This document shows, piece after piece, positions 34,102 through 45,000 of a stretch of 64,000 nt of DNA. The translations under genes were made by a program, and so were the position numbers. Each line of letters opens with the position of its first letter. Position 1 is the first letter of the stretch. The DNA is from Strigamia acuminata (Eukaryota > Arthropoda > Chilopoda > Geophilomorpha > Linotaeniidae): contig OX442323.1 in assembly GCA_949358305.1 (NCBI GenBank), positions 2,542,001 through 2,606,000 of the forward strand, written 5' to 3'. The notes beneath the pieces were generated by a model that saw only the letters and a program-made list of their open reading frames with translations, was not told where the DNA came from and did not search any database.

Positions 34102-37100
34102 TCATCGCTCTCCTCTGCGAAGAGCCGGCAGCACTCCTCTGCATGGGCGGAGGATCACGGGTGGCACTGCCGGCGGCGGCGGTGGTAAATCCGGGGGCAG
34201 AGAGGTTGTCAGATCCGCAGGATTTTGTCGCTCGTTGATGAAGTACTGCGGGTGACTGCCGGCTGGCTCGCCAACCAACCCCGTACGCTCATGGATCCAA
34301 ATCCGGGTAGACGCGGGGAATCGATCGGGGACGAGTCGGATCCTTCGCGACTCGGCGCTCGATCCGGGTTTCCTGTGGGCCCGTAGGATACGGCGATGGA
34401 AGACGGCGTCCATGGTGGATCGGGCTTCTCTGTTTAGCCATTTGAGGATTGATTCGCCGTGATCGTCGGAGTCAATGATGCGTTGTCGCGTGAACTCCGA
34501 CATCTGAAGGAAGGGGTATTCCACTCCCAGCCTCAAATAAAGCTGCGCTGCTGGGGGCGGCGGAGGCGATGGTGGGAGCGGAATCTCCATTGGGCTCTCC
34601 AACGGTGGCGTAGCCGGCTCTGCAGAGAGAGCGGCCAGCCCTGCCGCTGGTGGTGAAGGAGAGGGCAGCGGAGGAGTTCGGGGTCCTCGCTTGGAACGCT
34701 TCGGAATCAATATGGGTCGATTCGCGTGTCGCTTCTCCTTCGGGAATACCGGCTTTGGGGTCGGTATGTATGGTTGGACCGCCGCCTCTGGGGGGGCGGT
34801 CTCGATGGCCTGTGGAAGGCTCGCCGCCGTTCCCGGTATCTCCGGAACCTCCCGAATTGTTCGCAACAAGGAAGGGTGGACTCCGGGGTTCCGGTAGCGG
34901 AATGCTAACGAACGCATCTTTGAAAACTGTAGGCCTGGGTTTTCCGTATTTCTGGCCAGGTCGAAGCGCAGCGAGGCGGGCTCAGGAGTCCATCCGGCCC
35001 ATACCTGGTACAACGCCCGAGGAAGGTGAACTCCCTCACGGTCGACGATTGTCCAGGCCGCCATAGCTTGCCGACTGTCCAAGAAGACGCCCAGGGATAG
35101 CAGCTGGGCCAGTACGTTCGTCACAGCCAAATTCAAACTGCTCCGATGGCAGGGGTGAGCGCGGTCCGGATTGTCACTGAATTGCTGTGACAACGTCCGC
35201 ATCTGTTCGATCGCCCAGTTGATGTGGTGAGTTTGGGCGGCGTCGGCCTGTCGTATGGCCAACTCGGCAATCGCGGGGTTCTCGTATTCGGCCAGATATT
35301 CTTGTAACTCGCTGAGTGAGGGATAGGCCGCTTCACGCCGGCATCTGGCGTCCATCCCCCGCTGCGCGTACCACTCGGCGTTGCGATGAGGATGGTACAC
35401 TCGTGGCGTCGGGGGTGACGGTGGACGGCCCATCCCTGGTAGGTCGTCGTATCTGACCCGTTTGGGAGTTGGATCTCCCACCGGAATCATCCGGGGAGGG
35501 GTCCACGTGGTCACTGCTGGGTTTGTACCCTCGAGGAGTGGCGGCCATCGCGATTGCACCTGTGGGGGCACAAGCGCGGTGGGCACAGCCGGTGTTGAGC
35601 CCGACGGCCGGTTGGCCGCGTATCCTCGGAAGGCGTTCTTCAATGCCATGGCCAGATCTTGTTTCGTGACCGGTCCATCCTTGTCCGACTCTTCTTGGGA
35701 TATTTGTTCTTCCGTCAATTCTCCCAAATCAATCTCTGCCTGGAGCCTGGACGGCCCAGCCGCGGATCCGAGACTTCGGGGTTCGGACCTTTTTGCGGCG
35801 GCCATCTCTCGCTCTTTCTCCAATCCTTTCGCGATCAGAGACCGCGCACGCGTCTTCTGTCGTACTTTACGCTTCCGATTCCTCCTGGTGTTGGCTGCGA
35901 CGGATCTTTGTTGGACCGTCCTCTGGGGGACGTCCGTCGGGGAATCCGGTCTCTGGTGTGTTGAGACGGTTCGTCGCGACGAGGATTGATCTGACGACTG
36001 TGTGGTAATCGCCATAAACAACGAGGATCTTTTCTTTCCTCGATCTTGGTGTGTCTCGGTCCTCGCAGCCCAGTGGGCGGAAGATTCGACCGTTCGCTCA
36101 GCCCGCGCGTCGTCTGGCGAGGCAGGCTCGAGCGTTACTACTCGGCGACACTCCGAGCGCACGACAACTCGAGTTCGGGAACTGGAGCTGCTCGAGCGGC
36201 TGCGGTAGTCGCGACTCGTTGACGGGCCGGCCTCTGTTGGGGAGACGGCCTGTCTTCTTCGTGCGGGTCCGCGTGGGGCGGACTCCGCCGGACGCTTCGA
36301 TCTTCTGTGATGGCGGCGACTTCCCAGGATACCAGCGTGGTATAACTGCCACATCTCAGACTGCGTGGCCGTAAAATTCGCCGGTGGTATCCATCTGGGT
36401 GTCAAATGGTCTTCTTCGATGTCGCGAAGCCATCTACGGATTTCTTCGGGGGAGAAACCGTTTCTCTCGAGAACTCGGGTTACTCCGTGAGTCTCGGTGC
36501 GCTTTAAGCGTTCGATCTCGTCGTCCACTATTTTCTGGCGGGCTGCCAAGGTCGGGGCCTCGCTCCACCTGTGGGAGGTGCGCAGCTCGGCCACCGTGCC
36601 TGGGTAAGCCTCTTCCAGGTACCCGGAGTAAACGGGGCTCGGCGGATCCGCATCGGGTGGGATCCGCGGCCCCACTCGCTCCCTCATCTCCTTCGTCATG
36701 CACTCGACCAGCGTTTTCGATCGCTCGAATTTTTCCTCGAGGGTCCTGGAGTACATCAATCGGATTTTCCAGGCGCTGGTCTCTGCAGGATAGGCCTGCC
36801 GCAGGTAAATCGGCAGGGCTCCGCGAAAGATGTTGTTGGCGGTTGACACCGTCGAAGGCAGGGCGTCCCACGATTCTAGCGGGTCGACCTGAATAATTTT
36901 AGATCACAAGATTAATATAATAAATCCCAGTTTAACGATGGGGATCAGAAATATGCTCAAGATCGACGGTGGCAGCAACTCCTTTCTTTTGTTGCGGCCG
37001 TCGGTCTTATTTTCTTGTTTCGCAGTTCTGCGATGATCTCCGCCGTCGTAGCGCTGATCCAACACTACCTTTGAACTCAGGTGATCCGCTTTTTAGGAAG

Positions 37101-37565
37101 GGGTCGCAGGCAAAACCGATCGTTAAATTCTTAATATTACGTTAAACTTTTTATTTTAACTCTAATCGTATTTTAATTTATTACGATGTTTAATTTTAAA
37201 AGAAAGAAAACCTTTAGTTTTGGTTTTGGTTTGCCACGACGCCATTCCGCGAACACTTCCTTTGTTCTAGTTTTTTGGCGGCCTTGACTCCGAGGTGAAT
37301 CTGGGTCCACTCTCGGGTTTTTAGCCAGCCTTAAATCAATAATAAAACAGAAAGAAATATATCAGTCACAAGTCACGCTCCAATCTGGGTTGGATGCAAC
37401 AGATTCAAAGAATTATGTGATTTCTCTGGGGAAATCACACTAATTTACCTGCAACGGCGGTTGTTCGTCCCAATTCTCATCGTCTTCTGCATTTACGATT
37501 AGGCCGTCGCTCTCGTCTCTCGACGATGCGCTCGGCTCTAATCGTGGGTTGCGTCGATCGGCCAT
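34102..37565 (-). CDS. Retroelement third ORF (spliced, unknown function)
   Basis: The main exon 36888-34102 is open for 929 codons. It starts directly after a TTATTCAG acceptor. Upstream, 37565-37449 is a 39-codon exon with an ATG start (MADRRNPRLEPSASSRD) ending at a CAG/GTAAAT donor, and the phases fit. This suggests expression from a spliced mRNA, as for env in errantiviruses. The protein has an acidic start and a mixed-charge N-terminal region (IFRGALPIYLRQAYPAETSA). An Arg/Ser-rich middle follows (SRRHHRRSKRP, RSRSSSSSSRTR), then Pro-rich segments in the C-terminal half. No signal peptide, membrane span or furin-type site is seen, so an envelope role is unlikely. Function unknown; it could be a nucleic-acid-binding accessory protein. 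Confidence 0.65.
36889..37448 (-). other. Predicted intron and pol-ORF3 spacer of the retroelement
   Basis: A 560-bp AT-richer region between the two ORF3 exons. It is bordered by GTAAAT and TTATTCAG on the - strand. No coding signal is seen within it. Confidence 0.55.
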
Positions 37566-37945
37566 TTCAATTTAGGAAAATGAAGTTTTGTTTGAGAGGT
37601 CTTTGTCTTTCTCTTTGGGGGAGAAGCAAAAACACGTCTCGTCGTGTTAAAAACAGTCGGAAACTGGGCCTATCGACGCTGAGAATTGTGGGTCTCGAAC
37701 GCGTCTCGTATTTTGCGAGATCCGCCGTGCTGGCAATGACGCTACGGGGTCGACCGCGTGGTTTCATTGTCACGTGGTCGCCCGATACGTCATAACTTCT
37801 CGTCTGTTAGTGGTGACTGCGACAATTCGTTGCGAAGTTTGGACTTAGCCAAATTTTCGCGTTTCAACATGTGCAGCAGCTCTCGTAAGTAAATCTTTTT
37901 ATTTTACAAGGCCTCCGCTCCATGTTATCACATTTTCTTTTATTT

Positions 37946-40900
37946 TTAGTTCTTCCCCACGACTTTGCCGTCCCGAATGAACGGATTATTGCTTCGTCGT
38001 GGTCGAAGGTTGATTTTCGACGTGCTCGTAGATCGTGACTCTACTTGCTCGTTCATCTCCGATGTGTTGGCATTTTTCTCATTATTAATTTTTTTATTTT
38101 CCATTTCAGAAGTACATTCTTCTGCTTCCTCCCTCTCCGAAATTGCTTGCTCCGGCTGTGCTGGAGCCTCGTCGGCCGGAGATTCGGCGTCGAAGAATTC
38201 ATCCTCGTCCTCCGCTATATTTTCAGCTTCATTTGTTTTTTGGAACGTGTCGACCACGGTGCCCCCTTGGCCGCTGTGTGTCTGACCTTCCAGCCAGATT
38301 TCTTGGGGAAACTCTGGCAGATATGGCCTTAAATCTCGGCCATGTATCGACTGAAAATTTTTGTTGTCCTCTAAGCGGCGTAGTTGGTATGCGTTGCCGC
38401 CGTGTTCGGCCACAATTACATAGGGACCGTCCCTCTTGTCGGCTAAACCTGCGGCGATGCCCCTCGCTGCATTGGACAACGTGTGTGCCTCCTTCCACAC
38501 TAGATCATTCACTTTAAAGTTCGCGAAAGCGAGATCGCCTTCTTTATCTGCGATTCTTTCTCTCATGTTGAAAATATGCGCCATCATATGCTGGTATGTG
38601 TCGGATATAGTCTGTTCCAACCGGCACACGTACTCGTGTGGGCTCGATGGGTCTAATACGTTAACAGCTTCGGCAACGCGTGGGTCCCATGGCATCCTTA
38701 ATTCGCGGGCGAAGTTGAGGTACGCCGGTGAGAATTCGCGTGTTCTTGACACGGTTGAGCGAATGCTGAAAGCGATTTCTCGCAGGTATTCGTCCCATCG
38801 ATTGTGAATGTCGGTGAATACTGTCAGCGCATATTTTATATCTTTATTTAATCTCTCGACTGGGTTTGTCTGAGGATTATATGTGGAGGTGTTCGATGCA
38901 TCCATTTTAAATTTCCTACAGAAGTCCTTATATATTCTTGATCGGAATTGGGGGCCGTTATCCGAAATGAGTTTTCTGGGAAACCCAAATCGCATTGCCA
39001 CGTCGTAAAGGCACTCGACTATGTTTTCAGCCGAGGGCTTCGCGAGGGCGTACAGCTCCGGCCATCGGGTGGCCACGTCCATAATTACGAGAATATACAT
39101 GTTCTTGTTTCCCGTTGTGGGCTTGGGGCCCATCAAGTCTATGCTTAAGCAGTCAAACGGTGCGTAGGGTCCGAGAGACATGGCGTTTCTGGCTACTTTA
39201 TCTCGCGGTCTGCATGCTTGGCACCGGGGGCAGTGTCGGATAAATTTCGTTATCTTTTGCCGCGCGCCCGGCCAGAAGAAAAGTTGCTTTACTCGATAAA
39301 GGGTTCTCGCTATGCCGGAATGGCTGGCGAGCGGGTGTCCGTGCATCAGCCACAACAGTCGGTTGTGCAGTGATGCCGGTACGACCACTTTCACCGAGTT
39401 TCCCGCTCCACTGAGGTCATCTTGAAATGTCGGGTGGTATTTTACCAGGAGTTCATCATCTATGAGGTAGCTTGTTGCTTCTTTGACGAACTGTTTCCGG
39501 CGGTGTGGGTTTGTCATCCCTTCCGGAAATTCGCCGTTCAGCAAATATTGTGTTATAATTTGACATTTTGTGTCTGCTGCCTGGTGTTCGACGAACTCAC
39601 GTCTCGTGGGTGGAGCATATTGCGTTTTTTCTTCAATTTTTGCTGTGAAGGCGCGTAGTAGTGTTTTGTGGGTTTCTCCGGGGGGCGGAGGTTGAATTGC
39701 GGACGTTGAATCGCTCGTCCCAGCTGGCTGGTACGTTCGAGTCCAAAAACCACAAAACGTTCTATCTTCGGGCTCCATCACCGGCAGTTCGTTTGCTTTT
39801 CGTAAGCGCCATATTCTGCGTGGAGTTGGGCAGTACAAGAGGTGGGTGTCGTCCTCGCCGTCGTCGTCTGGTCCCTGGGGGTCAGAGGCTGGGGCTCTTG
39901 AGAGGGCGTCGGCCACATGATTGTACTTCCCGGGGCGGTACGTAATTGTTATATCGCACGCCATTAACTCCAGTTGCCATCTTGCGAGTCGGCCGGAAGG
40001 TTCCTTGAGCTTCATCAACCAGCTTAGTGCCTGGTGATCTGTCTGAACCTCGAAGTTCGTGTACTCCAGATAGTCGCGAAATTTTCGAACTGCCCAAATT
40101 ACGGCTAGGCATTCTAGTTCCGTTGCCGTGTAATTTTTCTCCGCGCCCTGTATTTTCCTGCTTATAAACATACAGGGTACTTCTTGCGAGATTCCGTTGT
40201 ACACGTGGGTCTGCAGAAGGGCTGCACCCAGTCCGATTTTACTCGCGTCGGTGTGCAACACGAACGGTCGGTTTAGGTCCGGCAATGGCATCTTTTCGAC
40301 GTCAGCCAGCATTTGCTTGATAGTGCTAAATGCGGCCTCGCACTGGACCGTCCACTCAAACTCTTTATCCGTTCGTAAGAGATCCGTTATAGGCGCGGCC
40401 ACCTCAGCCAGACCAGAGAGTAGTCGGCCGAAGAAATTGACCATGCCCATGAATCTTTGGACACCTTTTATATCTTCGGGGGCGGGGAATCCGTTTATTG
40501 CTTTGACCTTTTCGGGGTCAATCGCGATTCCCTCGACTCCTATTCGATATCCTAGGAAGGCAAGCTCTTTTCTGCAAAACTTGCTCTTCCCTGGATGGAT
40601 GTGGAGTCCCGCCTTGGCTAGGCGAGAGACCACTCTGTCGATGTGGTCTATATGCTCTTCGAATGTGTCCGACGTTATTATTATGTCGTCGAGATACGCC
40701 CACACGAAGTCGTGAAGCATATCTCCCAACACGCTTTCGATCAATTTCTGGAACGTGCTCGGGGCGTTTACAAGCCCGAACGGCATCACGTTGAACATTA
40801 ATCTTCCTATCGGGGAGTAGAAAGCCGTTTTTAGTTTGTCTTCTGGTTTTAGCTCCACTTGCCAATACCCCTTTGACAGATCCATCGTGGTTACCCACTT

Positions 40901-42076
40901 GAACGGGCTCAGTTCCCGGAGGATCGAGTCTATAGACGGCATCTGAATCGGGTCTATAACTGTTATCGCATTCAGGGGGCGATAATCAATGCATAGTCGA
41001 GGCTCCGAGCCTGGACGCATTACCAGGACGATCCGCATCGCGTATTCGCCCAGCGCTTGAGTTACTATGCCCTTGTCGAGCATGTCTTGGCACATCTGCG
41101 TCACAATGTCTCTTTTCTGGGGGTTCATCCCCTTGTAAGGCACTCGAATCGGCTTGTCTGTGGTTAAGACTATTTCGTGGGTTGCTTCCGTCGTTCGACC
41201 AGGTGTCTTGGTCAGAATTCTTTCATGTTTTCGAAGCACTCGCCTTAGTAGCGATGCCTCGTTAACACGCAGTGCTGCCTCCTCGACCAGTGTGTCCACG
41301 ACGTTACTCCTCTGTAATTCCAGAGTGAAGGCTGCGAAATCGTAATCTTGGACGAATTTTCGCAATCCTCTTCCGTATTCCTCTTTGTCCTTGGCTTCGT
41401 CCAGTAATTTTTGGGGAACTACGGGGACTGGCCGTTCTCCCTCGGGACTTATCCAGTTCCATGAACGGGTTATCGGGTTTGGCTGAATTTTCAGTTTTGC
41501 CATGATATCCATCCCTAAGAGGAATACTTTGTCGTGGGATGGCAAGACTATGAAGGGGTGGGACAGGTTCCCCCCCTTCCAGTCGATCATGATGCGAACT
41601 ACGCCCCTCGGCTTGACGTAGCCGTTGGCGGTGAGCAATTCTACGTTCGCGTTCACTTGTGCCACCTTTTTTTCAATATCCAAGTCCTTTACTATATCTT
41701 CGGATATGAATGAACGATCTGCTCCTGAATCCAGCAGACCGAACAATTTTTGGTTTTCGATCTCCACTGGCAGCATACACAGAGTTTCGCAATGTGTTTT
41801 CGTGACATTGCAGTGAAAAACGCGTAATGTTTGGGGCTCAACCTCCAGATTGAACGGGAGGTCCGTCCAATCTATGTCGACCTCCGGCTTCGTTCTCACT
41901 TGCATACTTGTCAGCGTCACTGTTTCTTCCTTCTTCGGAATGGTCTGCATGCGATCTTTGATCTGTGCTTCTGCCAAGGCATGACCTGCGGGTCCAGTGT
42001 GATATTTCTTCTTTTTAATTTCCGCGGCTGGCGCAGACGAAGCTGAATTTATTTCGGCGACGCCTGCGCTTGGGAG
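37946..42076 (-). CDS. pol: Retroelement Pol (protease, RT, RNase H, integrase)
   Basis: The frame is open without ATG from the frameshift site, about 1376 codons. The protease is near residues 100-190 (LLDSGADRSF; later VFLLGMDIM). RT has LCIDYRPLNA, WVTTMDLSKGYWQ, FGLVNAPSTFQ and the catalytic YLDD (AYLDDIIITS). RNase H has LHTDASKIGLGAAL, ATELECLAVIWA and YRPGKYNHVADALSR. The integrase has an H..H..C..C zinc finger (HPLASHSG...HCPRCQ), then the DDE residues in SIDLMGPK, ISDNGPQFRS and NPVERLNK, and a DGPYVI GPY-type module near the end. No stop or frameshift interrupts it. Order and motifs are those of Ty3/Gypsy. It has been described only; it looks potentially active. Confidence 0.93.
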   Translation of the reverse strand, partial: LPSAGVAEINSASSAPAAEIKKKKYHTGPAGHALAEAQIKDRMQTIPKKEETVTLTSMQVRTKPEVDIDWTDLPFNLEVEPQTLRVFHCNVTKTHCETLCMLPVEIENQKLFGLLDSGADRSFISEDIVKDLDIEKKVAQVNANVELLTANGYVKPRGVVRIMIDWKGGNLSHPFIVLPSHDKVFLLGMDIMAKLKIQPNPITRSWNWISPEGERPVPVVPQKLLDEAKDKEEYGRGLRKFVQDYDFAAFTLELQRSNVVDTLVEEAALRVNEASLLRRVLRKHERILTKTPGRTTEATHEIVLTTDKPIRVPYKGMNPQKRDIVTQMCQDMLDKGIVTQALGEYAMRIVLVMRPGSEPRLCIDYRPLNAITVIDPIQMPSIDSILRELSPFKWVTTMDLSKGYWQVELKPEDKLKTAFYSPIGRLMFNVMPFGLVNAPSTFQKLIESVLGDMLHDFVWAYLDDIIITSDTFEEHIDHIDRVVSRLAKAGLHIHPGKSKFCRKELAFLGYRIGVEGIAIDPEKVKAINGFPAPEDIKGVQRFMGMVNFFGRLLSGLAEVAAPITDLLRTDKEFEWTVQCEAAFSTIKQMLADVEKMPLPDLNRPFVLHTDASKIGLGAALLQTHVYNGISQEVPCMFISRKIQGAEKNYTATELECLAVIWAVRKFRDYLEYTNFEVQTDHQALSWLMKLKEPSGRLARWQLELMACDITITYRPGKYNHVADALSRAPASDPQGPDDDGEDDTHLLYCPTPRRIWRLRKANELPVMEPEDRTFCGFWTRTYQPAGTSDSTSAIQPPPPGETHKTLLRAFTAKIEEKTQYAPPTRREFVEHQAADTKCQIITQYLLNGEFPEGMTNPHRRKQFVKEATSYLIDDELLVKYHPTFQDDLSGAGNSVKVVVPASLHNRLLWLMHGHPLASHSGIARTLYRVKQLFFWPGARQKITKFIRHCPRCQACRPRDKVARNAMSLGPYAPFDCLSIDLMGPKPTTGNKNMYILVIMDVATRWPELYALAKPSAENIVECLYDVAMRFGFPRKLISDNGPQFRSRIYKDFCRKFKMDASNTSTYNPQTNPVERLNKDIKYALTVFTDIHNRWDEYLREIAFSIRSTVSRTREFSPAYLNFARELRMPWDPRVAEAVNVLDPSSPHEYVCRLEQTISDTYQHMMAHIFNMRERIADKEGDLAFANFKVNDLVWKEAHTLSNAARGIAAGLADKRDGPYVIVAEHGGNAYQLRRLEDNKNFQSIHGRDLRPYLPEFPQEIWLEGQTHSGQGGTVVDTFQKTNEAENIAEDEDEFFDAESPADEAPAQPEQAISEREEAEECTSEMENKKINNEKNANTSEMNEQVESRSTSTSKINLRPRRSNNPFIRDGKVVGKN

Positions 42077-42082
42077 TTTTTT
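42040..42082 (-). promoter_or_regulatory. Probable -1 ribosomal frameshift site (gag to pol)
   Basis: The heptamer A AAA AAC (42082-42076) is in the Gag frame, split as X XXY YYZ. Six bases further on, GCGCAG can pair with CTGCGC about 30 bases downstream, a simple stem. Slipping back one base at the heptamer enters exactly the open pol frame, which otherwise has no ATG. Confidence 0.75.
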
Positions 42083-45000
42083 GCTAGATTAGTATTTAAC
42101 TCCATCATCATTTTCATCAAGGTTTGCATGATGCCTTTTTCTTTGACGGTTTTTTCGCATTTGTCGGAGTAGTGACCGTATTCTCCGCAGCTGTAACATT
42201 TGATGTTACTTTTATCCCCTGTGGGAGTGAATCCCGGTTTTTTCGGGACGAAGGGCGTCGGGAATCGTCTTTTTCCTCCCAATGCCCCTCTCGCTTTTGT
42301 TGCCTGCACGTGTGCTCTGAATTGTGCGATTGCTAAGGCCCGGTGTGCATGGTGCAAATAGGGACCTTGATCGTCGCATCCCGTCGACAAGTTTTCGAGG
42401 TGCTCATTTAGGGCTTCCTCGTCGCTTGATGCTGGCTCCTCTTCTTTAGCCGTGGCGAGAGGTGTTGTCTCTTCGACTTTCTCCATCTGGGTGGAGTCCG
42501 TCGAGGTCACCTGCATCGCCGTTGCTGCCGGTGCTTTCTTTGGGGCAGCTATCGGGTTGGCTGGAAGAATACTGCCTGCTTTAGGCGTCAGCATTCGTCC
42601 GAAGGATGCTTCGGTGAGACTCATTATGCCGCTCAAATATTCACTTGGCCTCATTAATTTTTCTGAGGTCTTGTGGCGTTCGGCGCTCGTCTGCAACCGC
42701 TTCTCGTGCGCGTCAGCTTCTTCCGGGGGCAGAGTGGCGTAATACCGCTGTTCTATTTCTAACGTGTTTGTTAGAAGATAGTTACTGACATCTTGGTAAT
42801 CGCCAGTGCGGGGTGCACGCATGTCTAGCAGAATTCTTTGCGAGTGGGCCGATAATCCTCCGTAAAAGATCATCGTAAAACCAGCGGGGTTTATTTCGTA
42901 CGGCGCTCTTGCAAACAGGAGTTTCGCTCGGGCGTCGTAGTCGGCTAATGTTTCTCCTGGGGCTTGCCGTAGACCACGTAATTTGTTACTGATCTCGTCT
43001 GGAGTCTCGCCGTATCGGAGATCGAAACGGACGAGAAAATCGTCCCAGGTTGGGTTTTTCAGTCCCTGATACCATTCTCGAGCTGACCCCGTGGTTAGCT
43101 CCACTAGACCGTGGGTTAGCATGTCGGCGACGGTGGCTTTTGTCGCTTTCTTGATACGCATTACTTCGTCTAGGAAGCGGTCTCCGGCCTTCCACGAACC
43201 GTCGAATCGTGTTTGTATGTAGTGTTGCCAACGGATGTTACCCGTGGCTTCGCTGCTTGGTTCGTTTCGTACGCCATATTTGCGCTTAACCCTCTCTCCG
43301 GCGCGATTATGTTCGTCGCCTGGATGGCCTAGATCTATTCCTTCTCTTCTGAAAGAGTTCAGCAGGGCTCGGCCTAGCTCAGACATCGTGTAATGTCGGC
43401 CAGATGAGTCCTGAAAGTTCCCTTCCTCCGAACGAGGGTTGGAGCTCCGGGAGGAGCGGTCTGAAGCATTCGGCCGGTTCGACCGGTGCCCATCGCTGTC
43501 TTCTTGACTCCTCCCTGTAGACGGTCGACTCGGATGGTCGTCGTCCGACGAATCGGAGGGCTCGGAGGGATCTCCTTGGGGGTGAAACCTCGGCCCTCTC
43601 GGTGGGGTCTCTCCGCCAGCCTTCTTCTGTTTCGAGCCTCCGGATGGCGGCGGCTCCCCTCCGTCGTTGTTCTCGTAAAAAGAATGCCATCTGTTTTCCT
43701 CGCTTTCGGGGCGTTCCCGATTTTTATTTGCGTTTTTCTTTTCGAGTAACGCGTCGATGGCTGCTCCCGTCTCGGATCTTTTTGAGGGGTGACGGTCCTT
43801 TGTTTTTGGGACCGACTCGTCTCTCTTTTGAGATTTCCCCCTTTTCGCCGTTTTTGCCGGCTTTGTTGCACCTTCTCCTGTGTCGGTATCAGAGCCGCTG
43901 GGGGGTTCTGGTTTCCGTTTCAGGTTTTCTTCATTTTTCTTCCTGTCCGAGACGTCTTGTGCGTACTCTTTCTGGAACTTTTCTGTCTCCTTCTCCCAGT
44001 TTTCGGCTTCCCATCTTTTTTGCTCATCTATTATAGCTTGTTTCTTCGCTTTGTACTCTTCGGTCCATCTGACTCGATCCCACTCTTCTTTCTCTTTCAG
44101 AAACTGTTCTTTTTCTTTTCTGGCTTCCTCTTCTCTCAACCTCTCGCGATGTTGTTCTTCCCATTTCTGATGTTGTAGAATGGCCTCTTTTCGCAACATT
44201 TGTAGTTTTTCTGTTTTTCTTTGAGCTATTAGCGCTTGAAATTGGTCCTCGTACTCTTGAGCTTCTCGATGTCGCCCTTCTACTGTTGCGTTCCATTCTT
44301 TTCGAATTTTAGCTTCTCGTTCTTCCCTCATTTTTTGGACCAGTTTCTCTGTTCTCTCGGTGGTTCTTCTCTCGCGTTGCTCCCTTTCTTCCTCTTCCTT
44401 CCAGAGTTCTCGCCGCTCTGCGCTCAGCCTTCGTTGGCGACTAGTCGCTTCTTGTCTGGCTTCCTCGCGGGCCTTCTCTCTGGATTCGTGAAGTGTTCGG
44501 TTGGGGTCTGGCGCGAAACCTCCGGTGTCACTGGGCGTTACCTGGGGCATGGGCGTCTCCGCTGCTGGTCTTGCGACCGGCGTCGGGGCTTGTGCCGCAC
44601 AGATAGCGTCAGTGAGTAGGGTAATCGATTCCCAGACTGACGTTCCTACTGGAATGTCTATCATCGCTTTTAGCTGGGCAGCTTGCTGCGTCAACCGAAT
44701 TAGGTGAGATACTTCGAAGGAAACAACTGCAGGACTCGCCGTAACTCGGGGGGTTATCGGGGTCCCGCCGTCGTTTTTCCGTGGGGTTTGTTTTACGGAC
44801 GTCTGAGCCGTTGGTGGCGATGGGTCTGTGCCGATCGTGACCGTTATTTTCGGAGCTTCATTCGTCTCCTCGGTCATCAATATCGATACTCGTCCTGGCG
44901 ATACGTCGCGAATTTCTTCTCGATTTTCTATGGCTTCCGGATCGGTATCTTCGAAGGGTTGCATATTCAAGGGAACCCGCTCTCGCTCTGGCCCGTCTAG

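Noticed and set aside
34102-36849. Envelope glycoprotein in the third ORF
   Set aside because: No signal peptide, membrane span or cleavage site is visible, and the composition is Arg/Ser/Pro-rich.
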